Assembly: GCA_029953675.1 (NCBI GenBank)
Contig: JAMWBK010000007.1
Location: forward strand, 806,001-870,000
Reading direction: 5' to 3'
From: Rhodosorus marinus
Taxonomy: Eukaryota; Rhodophyta; Stylonematophyceae; Stylonematales; Stylonemataceae
DNA length: 64,000 nucleotides
Shown in pieces: positions 1-10,711 of the stretch. A program made the translations under genes and the position numbers. The stretch's first letter is position 1, and the number at the start of each line of letters is the position of its first letter. Below the pieces are notes generated by a model, which saw nothing but the letters and a program-made list of their open reading frames with translations, made no database searches and was not told the origin of the DNA.

Positions 1-1461
1 ATTCTGCTGCATTGTCAGGAGCGGTCGTCCAGGGCAGGCCTTGAACCTCAGCCAGTACATAAACGGGTGTACCAATCTGTCCTGTACGACGTACTGGAAT
101 CGGTACATGAACCAGGCAACAACCGTAGTGGTGAAGGATCCGTACAAAAGCGCTGCATTCGCATCAGCGTGCCCGAATATGTTCTCCGGTGTCAGCGGCA
201 GACCCAAGGCGAGCGATGTCGTCCTCCCGGTGAGCATGACCGCGAGAAGCACGATGAAGATGACCAGAACGATCGGGACGACTCCATTCCACCACTTCAG
301 CGGCGTACTCTCGTCTGGCATCATGGCTTCGTCTTCTTTTTTTCCGTCAACCTTCGCATCATCACGTACGAGCTTGTGTTCGTCCATGGATCGCCTCTCA
401 GCAACAAGCATCGGTCCAAACTCGCGTTTGGCGATGATCATGAAGAACTGGAAGAACAGCATAATGATCGGGTAAAAACGCGAGGGAATGGTCGCCAGGA
501 AAACCATATAGCCGTTCGTGCTCACGCCCTCTAGATCCTCTCCTTGTTCGAGGAGCAGATCAATCTGGTCCTGGATCAGCCCAACCTCGAAACCAATCCA
601 CGACGATATCGGAGCGATCGATGCAACGGGAGATGTTGTGGCGTCTACGAGGAAAGACAGCTTCTCACGACTCACCCACATAGCATCTGAGACGAATCTC
701 ATCGTGTTGCCTAAGATCAACGTGTTGGCGTAGCTGTCAAAGAAGATGACGAATCCAATGAAGAAGATAACCAGCTGAACGGTCATTCGAGTCTTGGCAA
801 ACTTTTTGAAGATCTCAGCAATGCCAAAGCTCCCACCGGACCTGGAGATGCACGCAATCAGGCCGCTGAGGAACCATGTGAAGAGGATGACAAATGCATG
901 ATCAACATCGCCCAAAGATTCCACCAAGTAAGTGTCCAGCACACGGAGGAACGCCTGGAACGGATCATAGTGTGAAACAATGAACGCTGCCGTGAAGATG
1001 CCAATGTACAGAGCGTATAGAACCTCTCTCGTCCAGACCGCAACAATAATGACCAAGATTGGGGAGAGGAGGGTGACCGCACCCGGGATGAACCAGAGCG
1101 AAGCCGTGGCAGACTCTACGGTTGAAAAGTCGGAGCTCAAAGAGTTCTCAACGGTCACGTCCTGCGCGTCCAGGCCCGTAACCAGCAGCTCCTTGATATA
1201 GATCGTTGACCGCAGCAATCCATATTCGTCGTAGAGAGCCACAGCGTGGTTTCCGATAATTTCATTGTTCCAAAGCACCCTCGAGTATAGCGTGCTGCTG
1301 GCATCGTACGTTGTCTCATTTGAATATTCCAGGGACACGGTCAAACTGAACTCGACGTTATCCACGTACACAGGCCGAAGGTTGTCAAAAACAATTGCAG
1401 GAGGACTGGTCACAGCCAGCCCTACCGCCAGAGAAAATAGTACCAGATAACCAGACTTCAT
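1..1461 (-). CDS. NhaC-type Na+/H+ antiporter, N-terminal 487 residues (runs off window)
   Basis: The frame is open without interruption for exactly 487 codons, from the ATG at 1461 to the left edge, so the C-terminus lies outside the window. A hydrophobic N-terminus looks like a signal peptide. A ~90-residue extracytoplasmic stretch follows, then a polytopic membrane domain. Residues around 220-280 contain FFDSYANTLILGNTMR and TTSPVASIAPISSWIGFEVG, which are close to the core signatures of the NhaC family (PF03553). A charged acidic/lysine loop (near residues 360-385) precedes further helices. Family members exchange Na+ (or other substrates) for H+. The lumenal-looking N-terminal domain differs from bacterial NhaC and suggests targeting to an endomembrane or the plasma membrane. 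No introns occur in the visible part, unlike most neighbours. The family assignment is firm; the ion specificity is inferred. Confidence 0.88.
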   Translation of the reverse strand, partial: MKSGYLVLFSLAVGLAVTSPPAIVFDNLRPVYVDNVEFSLTVSLEYSNETTYDASSTLYSRVLWNNEIIGNHAVALYDEYGLLRSTIYIKELLVTGLDAQDVTVENSLSSDFSTVESATASLWFIPGAVTLLSPILVIIVAVWTREVLYALYIGIFTAAFIVSHYDPFQAFLRVLDTYLVESLGDVDHAFVILFTWFLSGLIACISRSGGSFGIAEIFKKFAKTRMTVQLVIFFIGFVIFFDSYANTLILGNTMRFVSDAMWVSREKLSFLVDATTSPVASIAPISSWIGFEVGLIQDQIDLLLEQGEDLEGVSTNGYMVFLATIPSRFYPIIMLFFQFFMIIAKREFGPMLVAERRSMDEHKLVRDDAKVDGKKEDEAMMPDESTPLKWWNGVVPIVLVIFIVLLAVMLTGRTTSLALGLPLTPENIFGHADANAALLYGSFTTTVVAWFMYRFQYVVQDRLVHPFMYWLRFKACPGRPLLTMQQN

Positions 1462-2475
1462 CTTTGCGTTTGTTCTCTAACATCAGATGAACTGGTTTGA
1501 TATCTTGTTGTAGCCTTCCCTGCGGATGTCTGTTGTCATCGCATTCGACAGGGTGCTTTTATGCCAGTCTATTCCAGCAGGAAATCGACTTGATCTTGAT
1601 CGGTATTTCATCTCAGATGAAATCGTGGAGGTCTCTGCTCTCAACGGCAGGGACTTTCAGTAAATCGAAAATACAAAATTTGACCCATTTCAGGCGATAG
1701 TTTCTTATCACACTATCCGTAAAAACTTCGTTACAGCTTTTCATTTCGCCAAAACAAAGACTTTGATGGGCACAAGAGCTTGCAGATCGAAAACCAGCAG
1801 ACGACAAGAGGGAAAACCGCTGTGCGCATCTTCTCTTCGAAACCCCAATGGGATCTCCTCTCTATCGCCCCTTCGTCCAATGGATCGCTTCATCAGCCTG
1901 TGAGAAAACTCAGGCTTCAGAAAAACTCATTAGAAACGCATCATCGCAGAGAGCTCCCCCCTACGGGCTAGGCCCACGCGCGAGGTCTCATAAAAATCCT
2001 CATATCATGAGTTTCCAAACCTATGGCCGTCCGTAGATGACAGCGGAAACCATCAGACACGATGGTGCGGGCAGTGGTTCTTACTAAGTAACCCGCCCAA
2101 AGTCAACTCAGACGCTCTTCGTAAACACTTCCAAAAACAATCAGTATTTTTTTTTGCACTCAAGCTCTGAGGAGCGTTCTCCGTTCCCCTCCCTATCCGC
2201 TGCCACCACTAAGGTTGCCCGTAGGAGCACTGTCAACTCTCCCTGCCATTTCTTGTTTAGCTTAACAAAATCCACTAAAAAACAAACTCACATTCAACCA
2301 AAAACAAAAAAGGCCACTTTCAGGTATTAAAAATAGAAATCCAAAAAACACAACAAAAATCAACTAATCCCGAAAATTAAAAAGCAAAAGTTGCCGTCGC
2401 AACATCTCCTTTAAAACAGCTAAAAAACATATTATTAAACTGGTGTAAACTGTTGATTTTTGGTTTTTTTTGCTT
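1462..2475. other. Upstream/intergenic region of the antiporter gene
   Basis: No supported gene. It presumably holds the antiporter promoter. The part from about 2240 to 2460 is A-rich on the + strand. Short open frames here show no family resemblance. Confidence 0.5.
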
Positions 2476-3540
2476 TCGGATAGCGTAGTTGGTAGAGTAA
2501 TTACATTCTGTTTAACCGATAGACGATAAGGAACGGTAGATCGATGTGGGCATAGGAAGGCTGGGGTTGAAGAACGGGCTAATTAGGTTTACGATGGTAA
2601 GTTGGATAGGTGTTGAGTAAAGAAAGGGGTAACCCTGCCCGCATGAGAGATCCATTGTTGACATGGTCTCATCGCGTTAATGGACGAGGGGAGTGGATAC
2701 TTGGAGATACGCGCGAGGCAGAAAAAAGAGTAGCACCAAAAGGAGTTTTTTTCGGGAACACGTAGAACACCTACGTAAGACAGTGGAACAAGACGATCAA
2801 GAAGCTGCACTCGGATGCGGAGGGGAATACGTTGGACTATCTATGGCGATGACGGGCATCAGATGGGATCCAACGGCATCGCGGAGAGAGCCATCGGCAC
2901 AATCGACACGAGAGAGAGGACACTACCAGTGGATAGCGGACTTTCGATGGCTCGCTCCGCGGTGCCGTTGCTGCTGGGATGCGATGTCGTTGGATCCTAC
3001 GTGATGCCCGTCATCGCCATATAGGCCTTCAGCCCAACGTACTCTCCTCCGCCATCCGAGTGCAGCTTCTTGATCTTCCTATTTCATTGTCTATGTAGGT
3101 GTTTTACGTGTTCCTGAAAAAAACTCCTTTTGGTGCTACTCTTTTTTCTGCCTCGCGCGTATCTCCAAGTATCCACTCCCCTCGTCCATTAACGCGATGA
3201 GGCCATGTCAACAAATGGATCTCTCACGCGGGCAGAGTTACCCCTTTCCTTCCTCCACACCTATCCAACTACCATCGTAGACCTAATCATACCGTTCTTC
3301 GACCCCTTCCCCCGAGGGAAGTGTTGACCGTTAGTTGTTTTGCGGGTTCAACCCCACTCGCTGATATCGTACGAGGTAGGGCAACTACATTCTGCTTAAG
3401 GGATAGACGACAAGGAAAGGCAGAACGACGCCGGCGTACCAGGCCGGGTCGAACAACGGTCTAATTAAGCTTGCTATGGTAGTTGGATAGGTGTGGAGTA
3501 AAGAAAGCGATAACTCTGCCCACATGGAGATCCATTTGTT
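2476..3540. mobile_element. Degraded Ty1/copia integrase fragments in inverted orientation, with flanking repeat
   Basis: Two copies of one sequence face each other: a left arm of about 2594-2900 and a right arm of about 2960-3275 in reverse complement. The shared blocks include the stretch with CGCGAGGCAGAAAAAAGAG and the BamHI-like GGATCCAACG segment. Both arms encode pieces of a copia integrase core. On the minus strand of the right arm, KKLHSDGGGEYVGLKAYM is readable. On the plus strand of the left arm, NGIAERAIGTI-like and VDSGLSMA pieces appear in shifted frames. Stops and frameshifts make both non-functional. Outside the palindrome, 2480-2650 is repeated in direct orientation at about 3365-3540. 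The element type is clear from the integrase motifs; boundaries are approximate. Confidence 0.7.
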
Positions 3541-4886
3541 GACCTTCGTCTCGCAACAATTAACTAGATTTACTAACTGCCCAAACTCTATTGGCTTACT
3601 GGACAACCGACTTTTTTATTCTCTTGCTATTAATTTTCGTGCATTAAGCAAAAATCGATTACGAAATAACTCATTTTTAATATTTCGGCTGCTACCAGTG
3701 TCCTGACACTGTTTGTAGAAAGTTGTTTTCATAATTCTAGTTTTCTTGTGTGGAATATTTTAAAGTTTTTAACATGCTCAATTATGGTCATTAATATCGT
3801 ATTTTCAAGTTCTACGTCTCTGGTTTCGAAATTAAAATACCGAAGAATTCGCAGGTATCCAATTTTTGGTCTTGAAATTATTTTTGAAAACGTTATTTCG
3901 TGTCGTACTGTTTAGAAGGTCTTTGTTTATTCGTTTAAACAAGACAGTTTTCTATTGTATTTGAAGCACATAAAGACATGATTGATTCTAATTGGTTAAT
4001 CTTAGCGAACTTCTGTAAAATATCTTAATTTCATGGCTTCTTTTTTTGGTACTTTTGTTATGCTATTGGATTTCTTACCCGCCGCTGTGTGAATAGTGCG
4101 GGGTATGCGGGGCATGCTGGGCGCTCTCGGGGGAAAACTTAGGGGATCTTAAGTGCCGTAGTAGCGTGGAAATCCATACTAACAGTCGCGACTATACATG
4201 TCAGCGCAAATCGAGAACGTAGATGTCCTGACTGCGGTCCAAAGAGAAGGCGGTGCGCGGTTTCCAATCATTGCGCTGAAGAGTGTTTGGCCTGTTAGTC
4301 TGGGGTTTGGATGGCACTATGGTGTTTGCAGACAATGGCTGGCTGGAACGTGGCTCAGGTCCGGCCGAATAGAACCACAACAGGAAGATTGACATGATTG
4401 AGAGGCTCGGGGTTCAAACGAGGTACAACGATCTCGAGGGGAGAACACGAGGTTATTGAAAATGAATGAACATGTTTATTCGGAGACTGAAAAAAGAAGG
4501 AAAAAGTCTGCGGAAAAAATAGTACTGGAGGCGAATACCTCCCCCCTCCGACATCAAAATAGTCTTCCTTCGCCACCACATGAAACCCAAACCGGTTGAA
4601 AACGGGGAGAACCGGTCGGAGCGCTATCGGAACATCTAGTGAACCCAATGGGAACCAAACGGAATCCAGGAATCCAAAACGCTCACTGAGCTGAAGCCGA
4701 AGCGCGAACTCCCGAGGTACGCGAAGGCCCCCCGCGGAGTTCACAGATTTTGTGATGGCTCAAAGTGCGAGCAGCAGCTCAAGGGCGCTCCTCCGCCGGT
4801 AGATAACGGTTAGCCTGGGGGTTGGAAGAGCAAGATGTACATGACTGGATGGTTCAAAGAGCACAGAGTGAAACATATTCGACAAC
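3541..4886. other. AT-rich non-coding stretch
   Basis: From 3600 to 4080 the DNA is strongly AT-rich. From 4350 to 4750 a 129-codon minus-strand frame is open but shows no family resemblance or splice context. No gene is supported here. Confidence 0.45.
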
Positions 4887-5198
4887 TCAAAATTGATTAG
4901 CAGAAATTTCCAAGATCTCTTTCAGAAGGACCGTGGGGTTATCCTTCTGGGTCCTGCGCACTTGCATAGTGTCCAAAACCTGTTGATTGTCGCAGGCTAG
5001 ATACGCTCCCGATTGCTTCTGCTTACGAAATGAGGCGATGAAGGAGTTTATTTCCGATAAAGACATACTTTCGTCAAAAGTTTCGATGTCAGCGAGGCCA
5101 CACAATATCAAGCTCGCCGATACTGAAAGTTGCTGTGCGAGGAGAAAAAATATCAGCCTTCCAAAGTCTTCGTTGTCTGGATCGGTTGCTTCTTCTCG

Positions 5199-5302
5199 GA
5201 GGTTATCCCGGTGTGCTGCTGCGTTATTGTTTTAGAGAAGTTGCTTACTGGAGGTTATCCCGGTGTGCTGCTGCGTTATTGTTTTAGAGAAGTTGCTTAC
5301 AC
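5199..5302. repeat. 52-bp tandem duplication
   Basis: A unit beginning GGAGGTTATCCCGG and ending in AGAAGTTGCTTAC occurs twice back to back with a 52-bp period and near identity, so the duplication is recent. It sits in a larger region (4887-5930) where other blocks recur in degenerate form. One example is a block ending in GTTTGCCGGT(C/G)(A/T)TA near 5380 and again near 5910. No gene is supported in 4887-5998. Confidence 0.75.
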
Positions 5303-6045
5303 TGCAAAAGTTCTTCGTTTAGTTATCACTGATATCTCCAACTGGCTGCTTCAAACGACCAGAACACAATGCGTTTGCCGGTGATAAGTTGCTGCCCACT
5401 GTTTTATCGACTCCTCCAGTTAATGTTACAGTTGATAGTTTTGCCGTTCCCAACCCTCAACAGTGCCTCCATACACGCTCCAAACTCTGGCAAGGCTTAT
5501 AACCTTGCGCGATGACGGAGCTATTTGGTCGACTGTGTACGATTTTCGTAGTTTCCAAAACTTGCAAAGCGAGGAGAAACTATGGTCAGCATTCCAAAAT
5601 CTTCATCAGATGGCTCGGACTCTTGGAGCAAGAGGGCATGAGAGAACAACACAATCTCACCAAGTTCTTCTTAGCCTACCCAGGCCATGAGTTGGTTGTA
5701 TATGGCCCCATTGGTGACGGTCATATACAACCATCACCTATCGAATCCTATATAGATGCTACCAGCATAGATGCTTCTTGTAGGAGGTTACGGTACAGAC
5801 AAAACCAATGGAAACCGCACAAGTTCGTCATTTAGCTATCTCGTATGCGAGAGGAACTGATATCTCAGACAGGCTGCGGCAAACGACCAGAACAATGTGT
5901 TTGCCGGTCGTAGGTTGAATGCCATATTATATTTCTCCTCTGTGCTTCCCGTTCGAATTTCGTTTTGGGGTCATGATCGCGACGATCATGTTGGAGGCGC
6001 GTGATCTTCGCCTTCAATAGTCCTTTTTCCGAGGCGGGTTGTTGC

Positions 6046-6238
6046 TTTTTTTTTCAGTCTACGAATAAACTTCTGGTCCAATTTTTAGCCAGCTCCCGTG
6101 GCAAAACGTTGCCAGTTGATACTCCTACTTCACCAAACCTTTTTTTTCAGTCTACGAATAAACTTCTGGTCCAATTTTTAGCCAGCTCCCGTGGCAAAAC
6201 GTTGCCAGTTGATACTCCTACTTCACCAAACCTTCAAC
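6046..6238. repeat. 93-bp tandem duplication
   Basis: A T-run followed by CAGTCTACGAATAAACTTC and running to CTTCACCAAACCTT is repeated exactly once with a 93-bp period (31 codons, so it keeps an open plus-strand frame in phase). The identity of the copies implies a recent event. It directly abuts the minus-strand open frame that ends at 6234. Confidence 0.8.
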
Positions 6239-6851
6239 AGTGCCTTTCACGATTGGTGGTGCACTTCCTGTACGCTGAGAACTTCCACTGGAGGCGCGGG
6301 GGGTTGGAATAGCGGTACATATGCCGAAAAACTTCTTGCCATAGTTTGGAGCGGGCCCTTGTTTCTGGAACGCTTTTCGAGAATTGTTCCGGCCCTTTGT
6401 TCAGCGCGTCCATGAAGGAATTCAGCAATTCCTCAGGCTCTTTCTCCGAGTAAAAACCCGAGCTTGCCCGGTGTTCAAATGTCTGAGTCTCTCCGTCTCG
6501 CGGTTTCAGTTTAATCCGCGGTTGGACTACAAGATATCCCGGTTCACGTTCATCCTCTCTTCGCTTGAATTTCGTCACTGGCCCACCATTAATACGGGGT
6601 TTGAGGACAGACCTTGCAAGAGATTCGCAGCTACCATAACCGTGTGGACGATTAAAATCTCGGTCATGTGCACGATTAAAATCGACCCGGTTAACCCCCG
6701 ACGTGTTCCTTCCAAACCGCTGTTTATTGTAACCCTCGAAAGCTCCCCGAGGTTGACAACCATTTCGCGGTCGGGCAGAGGGAGTACATGGCGTTGGGGC
6801 TATCGTTCGACGAGCATGTTGAAATCTCCCGAATGCCTTGACACCTCGCAT
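6234..6851 (-). CDS. Unassigned ORF, Asn/Arg-rich, possibly retroelement-derived
   Basis: The minus-strand frame is open for 235 codons up to 6941; the first ATG is at 6851. The middle is rich in Arg, Asn, Phe and Gly (residues such as RFGRN, FNRAHDRDFNRPHG), like a basic nucleic-acid-binding tail. The C-terminal part (EKEPEELLNSFMDALNKG) is helical and charged. I recognise no family and see no zinc knuckle. It lies in a repeat-rich region, so a gag-like remnant of a mobile element is possible, as is chance openness. No splice partners were identified. Confidence 0.25.
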   Translation of the reverse strand: MRGVKAFGRFQHARRTIAPTPCTPSARPRNGCQPRGAFEGYNKQRFGRNTSGVNRVDFNRAHDRDFNRPHGYGSCESLARSVLKPRINGGPVTKFKRREDEREPGYLVVQPRIKLKPRDGETQTFEHRASSGFYSEKEPEELLNSFMDALNKGPEQFSKSVPETRARSKLWQEVFRHMYRYSNPPRLQWKFSAYRKCTTNRERHC

Positions 6852-6951
6852 CTGTGGTACTTGCTCGGCGTCTAATGACGAAATGCCTGTTTCGCGCGTT
6901 ACTAATTTTGAGCCGTATACAAGCCTTTTCGTTGAGCACAACGATCAACAA

Positions 6952-8145
6952 AAAGTGTCCTCGAATCTAGACAAACCTGCTTGGACCTCGGTAACCTCTA
7001 GTCCCTAAAAAAGAGATCTTCACGGTCTGACCAGACCTCGAAATCTCTTCACCGCTAGGGCGAGAGAAGTCAATCCAGGTTCACTCTAGCCATTACTTTC
7101 CTCGTTTTGACTAAAAACTAAAACCGAATCGAACGGATCGAATCTAATCACACTCTGAAGACCTAATTTCCAGCCTGAAATTCGACAACTACGACAGAAT
7201 CAGGACATCATGTTCATGTCCTGTCCTAGTAGCTCTTCCTCCCTCTCGCCAAACCGTCCCGGACGAAGAAGACGGTTAAGTAGCCTTAAACGAAAACTTG
7301 GCTTTTGCTGGTGCTTTTAGGAAGGCCGTCTAAGCCGCTTCCTTTCAGTGAATGTCGGGCCTGCCAAAGGTTCCAGAAATTTTTTCAAGGACTATTTTTA
7401 ATTTGGCAGTTGCGCGAATCAGGGATACAAAGTCGCCCACCCCTTCAATGTCGACGTCCTCGTGACGATGTTGACGTCGCTTGTTCAGAATTGCTGTAGA
7501 CGGTTTCAGCGAAATGCTCGGTCTTGGGCTAGTTGATTTGGATCTCTTGGTGGGGCTGCGGGAAGGTATTTCAGCTACTAGCCTTCAAATCTGCCGCAGT
7601 GGTTTGCTCAAACCAGACTCGAAGATGTCGTAGAATTCGTTTCCAGGGAGAACTGGTCATGAAAATTAGCAATTTAATATCGGTTGGAGAGTAATTCAGC
7701 GATGCGCGTGAATCCAGGATGGCTTGCTCCATTCACTGCGTGAAGTTCGGTGCCCTATTCAAAAACTTGCCTACTCGTCTCGCTCCTACTCCGGAGGCAA
7801 GATCGTTAAACACTGCTGGTTGTTGTAGGCCGTTCGTTCCCTGCATACCAGGTCCGTGGCTGGCACGAGCATTCAGAGACAGCTGAAGTACTCCATTCGC
7901 ATCCAAGCCAAGGTGGTCTTCTACGTAATTGTAGGGTTAAGAGCCGAAACACAACTTCACAGTGGAGATGAACTGTTTGACGGAGCCTGGAAACACTCAG
8001 CCAATGCTTCTCCAATTGCACGCTCTGCATATCGTCCCCATCAAAAGCCTACGACTGTAGGTCTTCGACCGCAGCCACCCCAGAATTCGAACTTTAAGGA
8101 GGTCATGTGTTGACCTAATATTCTAGTATTTGACAGGGAGTGTAC
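6952..8145. other. Intergenic region downstream of the glycosyltransferase
   Basis: No recognisable gene on either strand. Short frames (7305-7499 and 7806-8113) lack family motifs. Confidence 0.45.
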
Positions 8146-9690
8146 CTATCGACTTGCAGCGCTTTGGACTCGTCTTCGCACGCTCGGGAGCAGCAACCGG
8201 ACGTGCTCAAGCACATCATCAGCAGAAATTGTCTCATTTTCACCTCTCTTCTCCTTGCATTCAACGACGGAGTGCGACAAACTCAACGCGTCCGTGATCG
8301 AGTGAAACCAGAGTTCGTCATACGTGTAGCACTTCTTCAAGATCTCGACAACAGCAGACTCTGGTCGGCTGCAAAGCGCATTCGCAAGCGCTGCTCCATG
8401 CGGCATGACCATAATATCTGCGTCATAAAAGTGTCCACACTGTTCCTCTATCGGCACGTCGAAGCTTTTCACCTCAACCACTTCAACTCCCGGAAGGCCC
8501 TTGAGCTGGTCAATCGCGTCCTTCGAGTTCATCCATCTCCGTTCGGACTGTTCCTGCCTGTCGTAGACGAAAATACGGATCGTCCGGTCCGAAGAATCTT
8601 GTTTGCTACCCCTTGACTCGATAAAGCTCCTCAACACCTGGCTCATGAATTGTATCGTTATTTTGGCGATCCTGTCACATTCCTCTTGTTGTACTGGGCT
8701 CAGCTTGGAGCCAAAGGGACAACCCATTCCCAAAAAAGGCCCTGGATGTTGCTCATAGTTGCCCCTGATGTACGTAACTCTTGGAAAACACCAGGTCTCT
8801 CGGTCGCTTTCAAACTCTACCACGTTTCCGCTTCCAGCGAGGCTTTGTATAAGCCTCCGCAGGTACCGGTCAAGCCACTCAAAGTTATCCAGGTTCTTGG
8901 GCAGGAGAGCAACGTTGTCCTCGTCTGAGAGACAAGTCAGATGGTAAAACGTGGCAGGAAAGAAGTTGTTATGGAGCAAGTGCATCGGGTTATGCTTTCC
9001 ACCTTCTGTCAGATCCAAGTAGAAAGCAGGTCTATTATCATACTTCAAATTCTGCCTCTTCTCATCGACAAAGGTGACCAACTCTGACTTTGACCTCATG
9101 GATGGCTCGTCCTCTTCTCCTTTGGCGACGCATTCTGGCTCAAAGGTTTTAACATAGTAAATACCCGTCCACATCGACGTTCCAGAGCACAGAAGATCTC
9201 GAAACTGGGAGCTGATGGAATAGTTGAAGTTTATGTTCTCGGATATTCTGCGATGCTTCAGAACAGGTTCGTCGCTACTGTCAATGTCCTTCTGTTGCCC
9301 ATCACCTCCAACAGTGCGTGTATCAGGGACTAAAGTCCCGTCCGATTCCCTCAGAAATCCGCTCACAAGACGTGTTGGTCTGGTTGTAAACTTTTCGTAC
9401 TCCTCTAGAGAGGCCGGATTGTCCCACGGCATATGCGACTTCTGCTTCGAAGCACCGCCCAGCATGGAGGGAACCAAGCTCAGTCCCTTCATGTAGTTAA
9501 GGTTGGGAAGTTCAGCGGCACTCATTGCCCTCTTCATACTCGAATAGTTGATATACATCATGAGCGAAATTGATAATACGACACAAACCAGAATCGAGCA
9601 GACCATCCAAGAAGACCGCGACCCCTTCGACCGCGGCCGTCGACTACTCAAAGGCGCGGTTGGTCGAGTACCAGAGAACCCTCTCTTCAT
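8146..9690 (-). CDS. Type II membrane glycosyltransferase, GT61-like
   Basis: A single uninterrupted frame of 514 codons starts with ATG at 9690. A basic N-terminus (Arg/Lys-rich, about 28 residues) precedes one membrane anchor at about residues 29-47, typical of a Golgi type II enzyme. A stem region and a lumenal catalytic domain follow. Near the C-terminus, MPHGAALANALCSRPESAVV followed by EI matches the conserved GT61/DUF563 signature (HGAxLxN ... VVEI). Family members transfer pentoses or GlcNAc to N-glycans or cell-wall xylan; the acceptor cannot be told from sequence. The lack of introns contrasts with the adjacent OST1 gene. It may act in the same secretory glycosylation route as OST1, but that is inference from neighbourhood only. 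Confidence 0.75.
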   Translation of the reverse strand: MKRGFSGTRPTAPLSSRRPRSKGSRSSWMVCSILVCVVLSISLMMYINYSSMKRAMSAAELPNLNYMKGLSLVPSMLGGASKQKSHMPWDNPASLEEYEKFTTRPTRLVSGFLRESDGTLVPDTRTVGGDGQQKDIDSSDEPVLKHRRISENINFNYSISSQFRDLLCSGTSMWTGIYYVKTFEPECVAKGEEDEPSMRSKSELVTFVDEKRQNLKYDNRPAFYLDLTEGGKHNPMHLLHNNFFPATFYHLTCLSDEDNVALLPKNLDNFEWLDRYLRRLIQSLAGSGNVVEFESDRETWCFPRVTYIRGNYEQHPGPFLGMGCPFGSKLSPVQQEECDRIAKITIQFMSQVLRSFIESRGSKQDSSDRTIRIFVYDRQEQSERRWMNSKDAIDQLKGLPGVEVVEVKSFDVPIEEQCGHFYDADIMVMPHGAALANALCSRPESAVVEILKKCYTYDELWFHSITDALSLSHSVVECKEKRGENETISADDVLEHVRLLLPSVRRRVQSAASR

Positions 9691-10041
9691 ATGAGATCAA
9701 ATCATAGGACAAACCGGAGCCTTTTTTTGTTGTGGTAGTCCTACTCTGGCAGTCAATAAACAAGCTACACAGATACCTTCCTTGCCGCCAGGCTAGAATC
9801 GCTTCAAACCTTCTAACAGACCCCGCTCCAAGTCGAGTCCATCGAGCAAATGATCAGAACGACTTCCTTCCCGTACTTTGGAGCAAAATTCGCCGAGTCT
9901 TCTTGGCCAGGAGGATTTTTATATGAATCCAGATTACGAACCCTGTTCATTCAACCGATTTATATCCCCATCCTGTATCACGAGCCAATCTTTTTTGGCC
10001 GGAGAAATGTATTAAGTATTCATGTGCATCTCCGACTCCCG

Positions 10042-10066
10042 AAAACGGCGCAGAATTCGCCGTTTT
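10042..10066. repeat. Hairpin (9-bp stem), related to the one at 10416
   Basis: AAAACGGCG, a 7-nt loop CAGAATT, then CGCCGTTTT. It shares the core ACGGCGCAGA with the longer hairpin about 370 bp away, suggesting a small dispersed foldback repeat. Confidence 0.6.
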
Positions 10067-10415
10067 ATCGAATGAGCTGAAAAGGTGACGCTTTGCTCTT
10101 GGTGAGTTGAATGACGATGGGCTTCGTTGTGAGACTGGGACAAGAGAGGAGAACACCTGGTCTGACTGCAATAGTTAGATTGCCTCCTTTATCACTACGG
10201 ATGGTGAACATCCTACGTCAGCATTCATGTTGGTGAACCGGACCAGAAAACAGTCAAACTGCTGGCGGCGTTTGAGAACTGAGCTGGTCAGAGCGATGCA
10301 ATTAACGGATTGCAATCCGATCCGGCAATCAGAGATTTCCTGGCGGTGAGTATGGCTATAGATACGAGCAAGGCTAAGAATCGCATCCCGTTTGAACTCC
10401 CGTCGGTCCTCCACA

Positions 10416-10449
10416 GGAGCAAACGGCGCAGAGTTGCGCCGTTTGCTCC
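10416..10449. repeat. Perfect 15-bp stem / 4-nt loop hairpin
   Basis: GGAGCAAACGGCGCA, loop GAGT, then the exact reverse complement TGCGCCGTTTGCTCC. It lies about 260 nt past the OST1 stop codon. It could be an RNA hairpin in the 3' flank or a foldback repeat. No function is shown by sequence. Confidence 0.8.
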
Positions 10450-10711
10450 GAGTTCCGACCGCACTCGTTTTCTTGGTGAGAATGGAAGAGCGAGCGTGTA
10501 AGACAGCTTGAGCTGAGTAGCTGGAGGCTGAAGGGTCAAAGGAAGGCATTGTAAGCTGCTCGAGCCCGAATTTTACCAGAATACCTCATCCGCGCTGGAA
10601 AAACAAAAATAAACTGATTTATTAGCAGAGTTGTAGTAGTCGAAAACCATACTTCAGAAATGAGCAGGACGATCATCAGGTTGCGTTCCATTCGCCGATA
10701 CTCACAGATCC

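Larger units (their letters stand above)
9691..10711. other. Intergenic region between glycosyltransferase start and OST1 stop
   Basis: It contains the glycosyltransferase upstream region and the OST1 downstream region, plus two related hairpins listed separately. Minus-strand frames at 9947-10171 and 10175-10549 show no family resemblance; I do not call a gene. Confidence 0.45.

Noticed and set aside
2476-2545. tRNA-Asn-like sequence (TAGCGTAGTTGGTAGAG ... CTGTTTAACCG)
   Set aside because: The A-box region and an anticodon-loop-like part are present, but I could not form an acceptor stem or a proper T arm. At best it is a tRNA-derived repeat head.
4355-4744. 129-codon minus-strand frame
   Set aside because: No family resemblance, no splice context, and it lies in a repeat-rich non-genic stretch.
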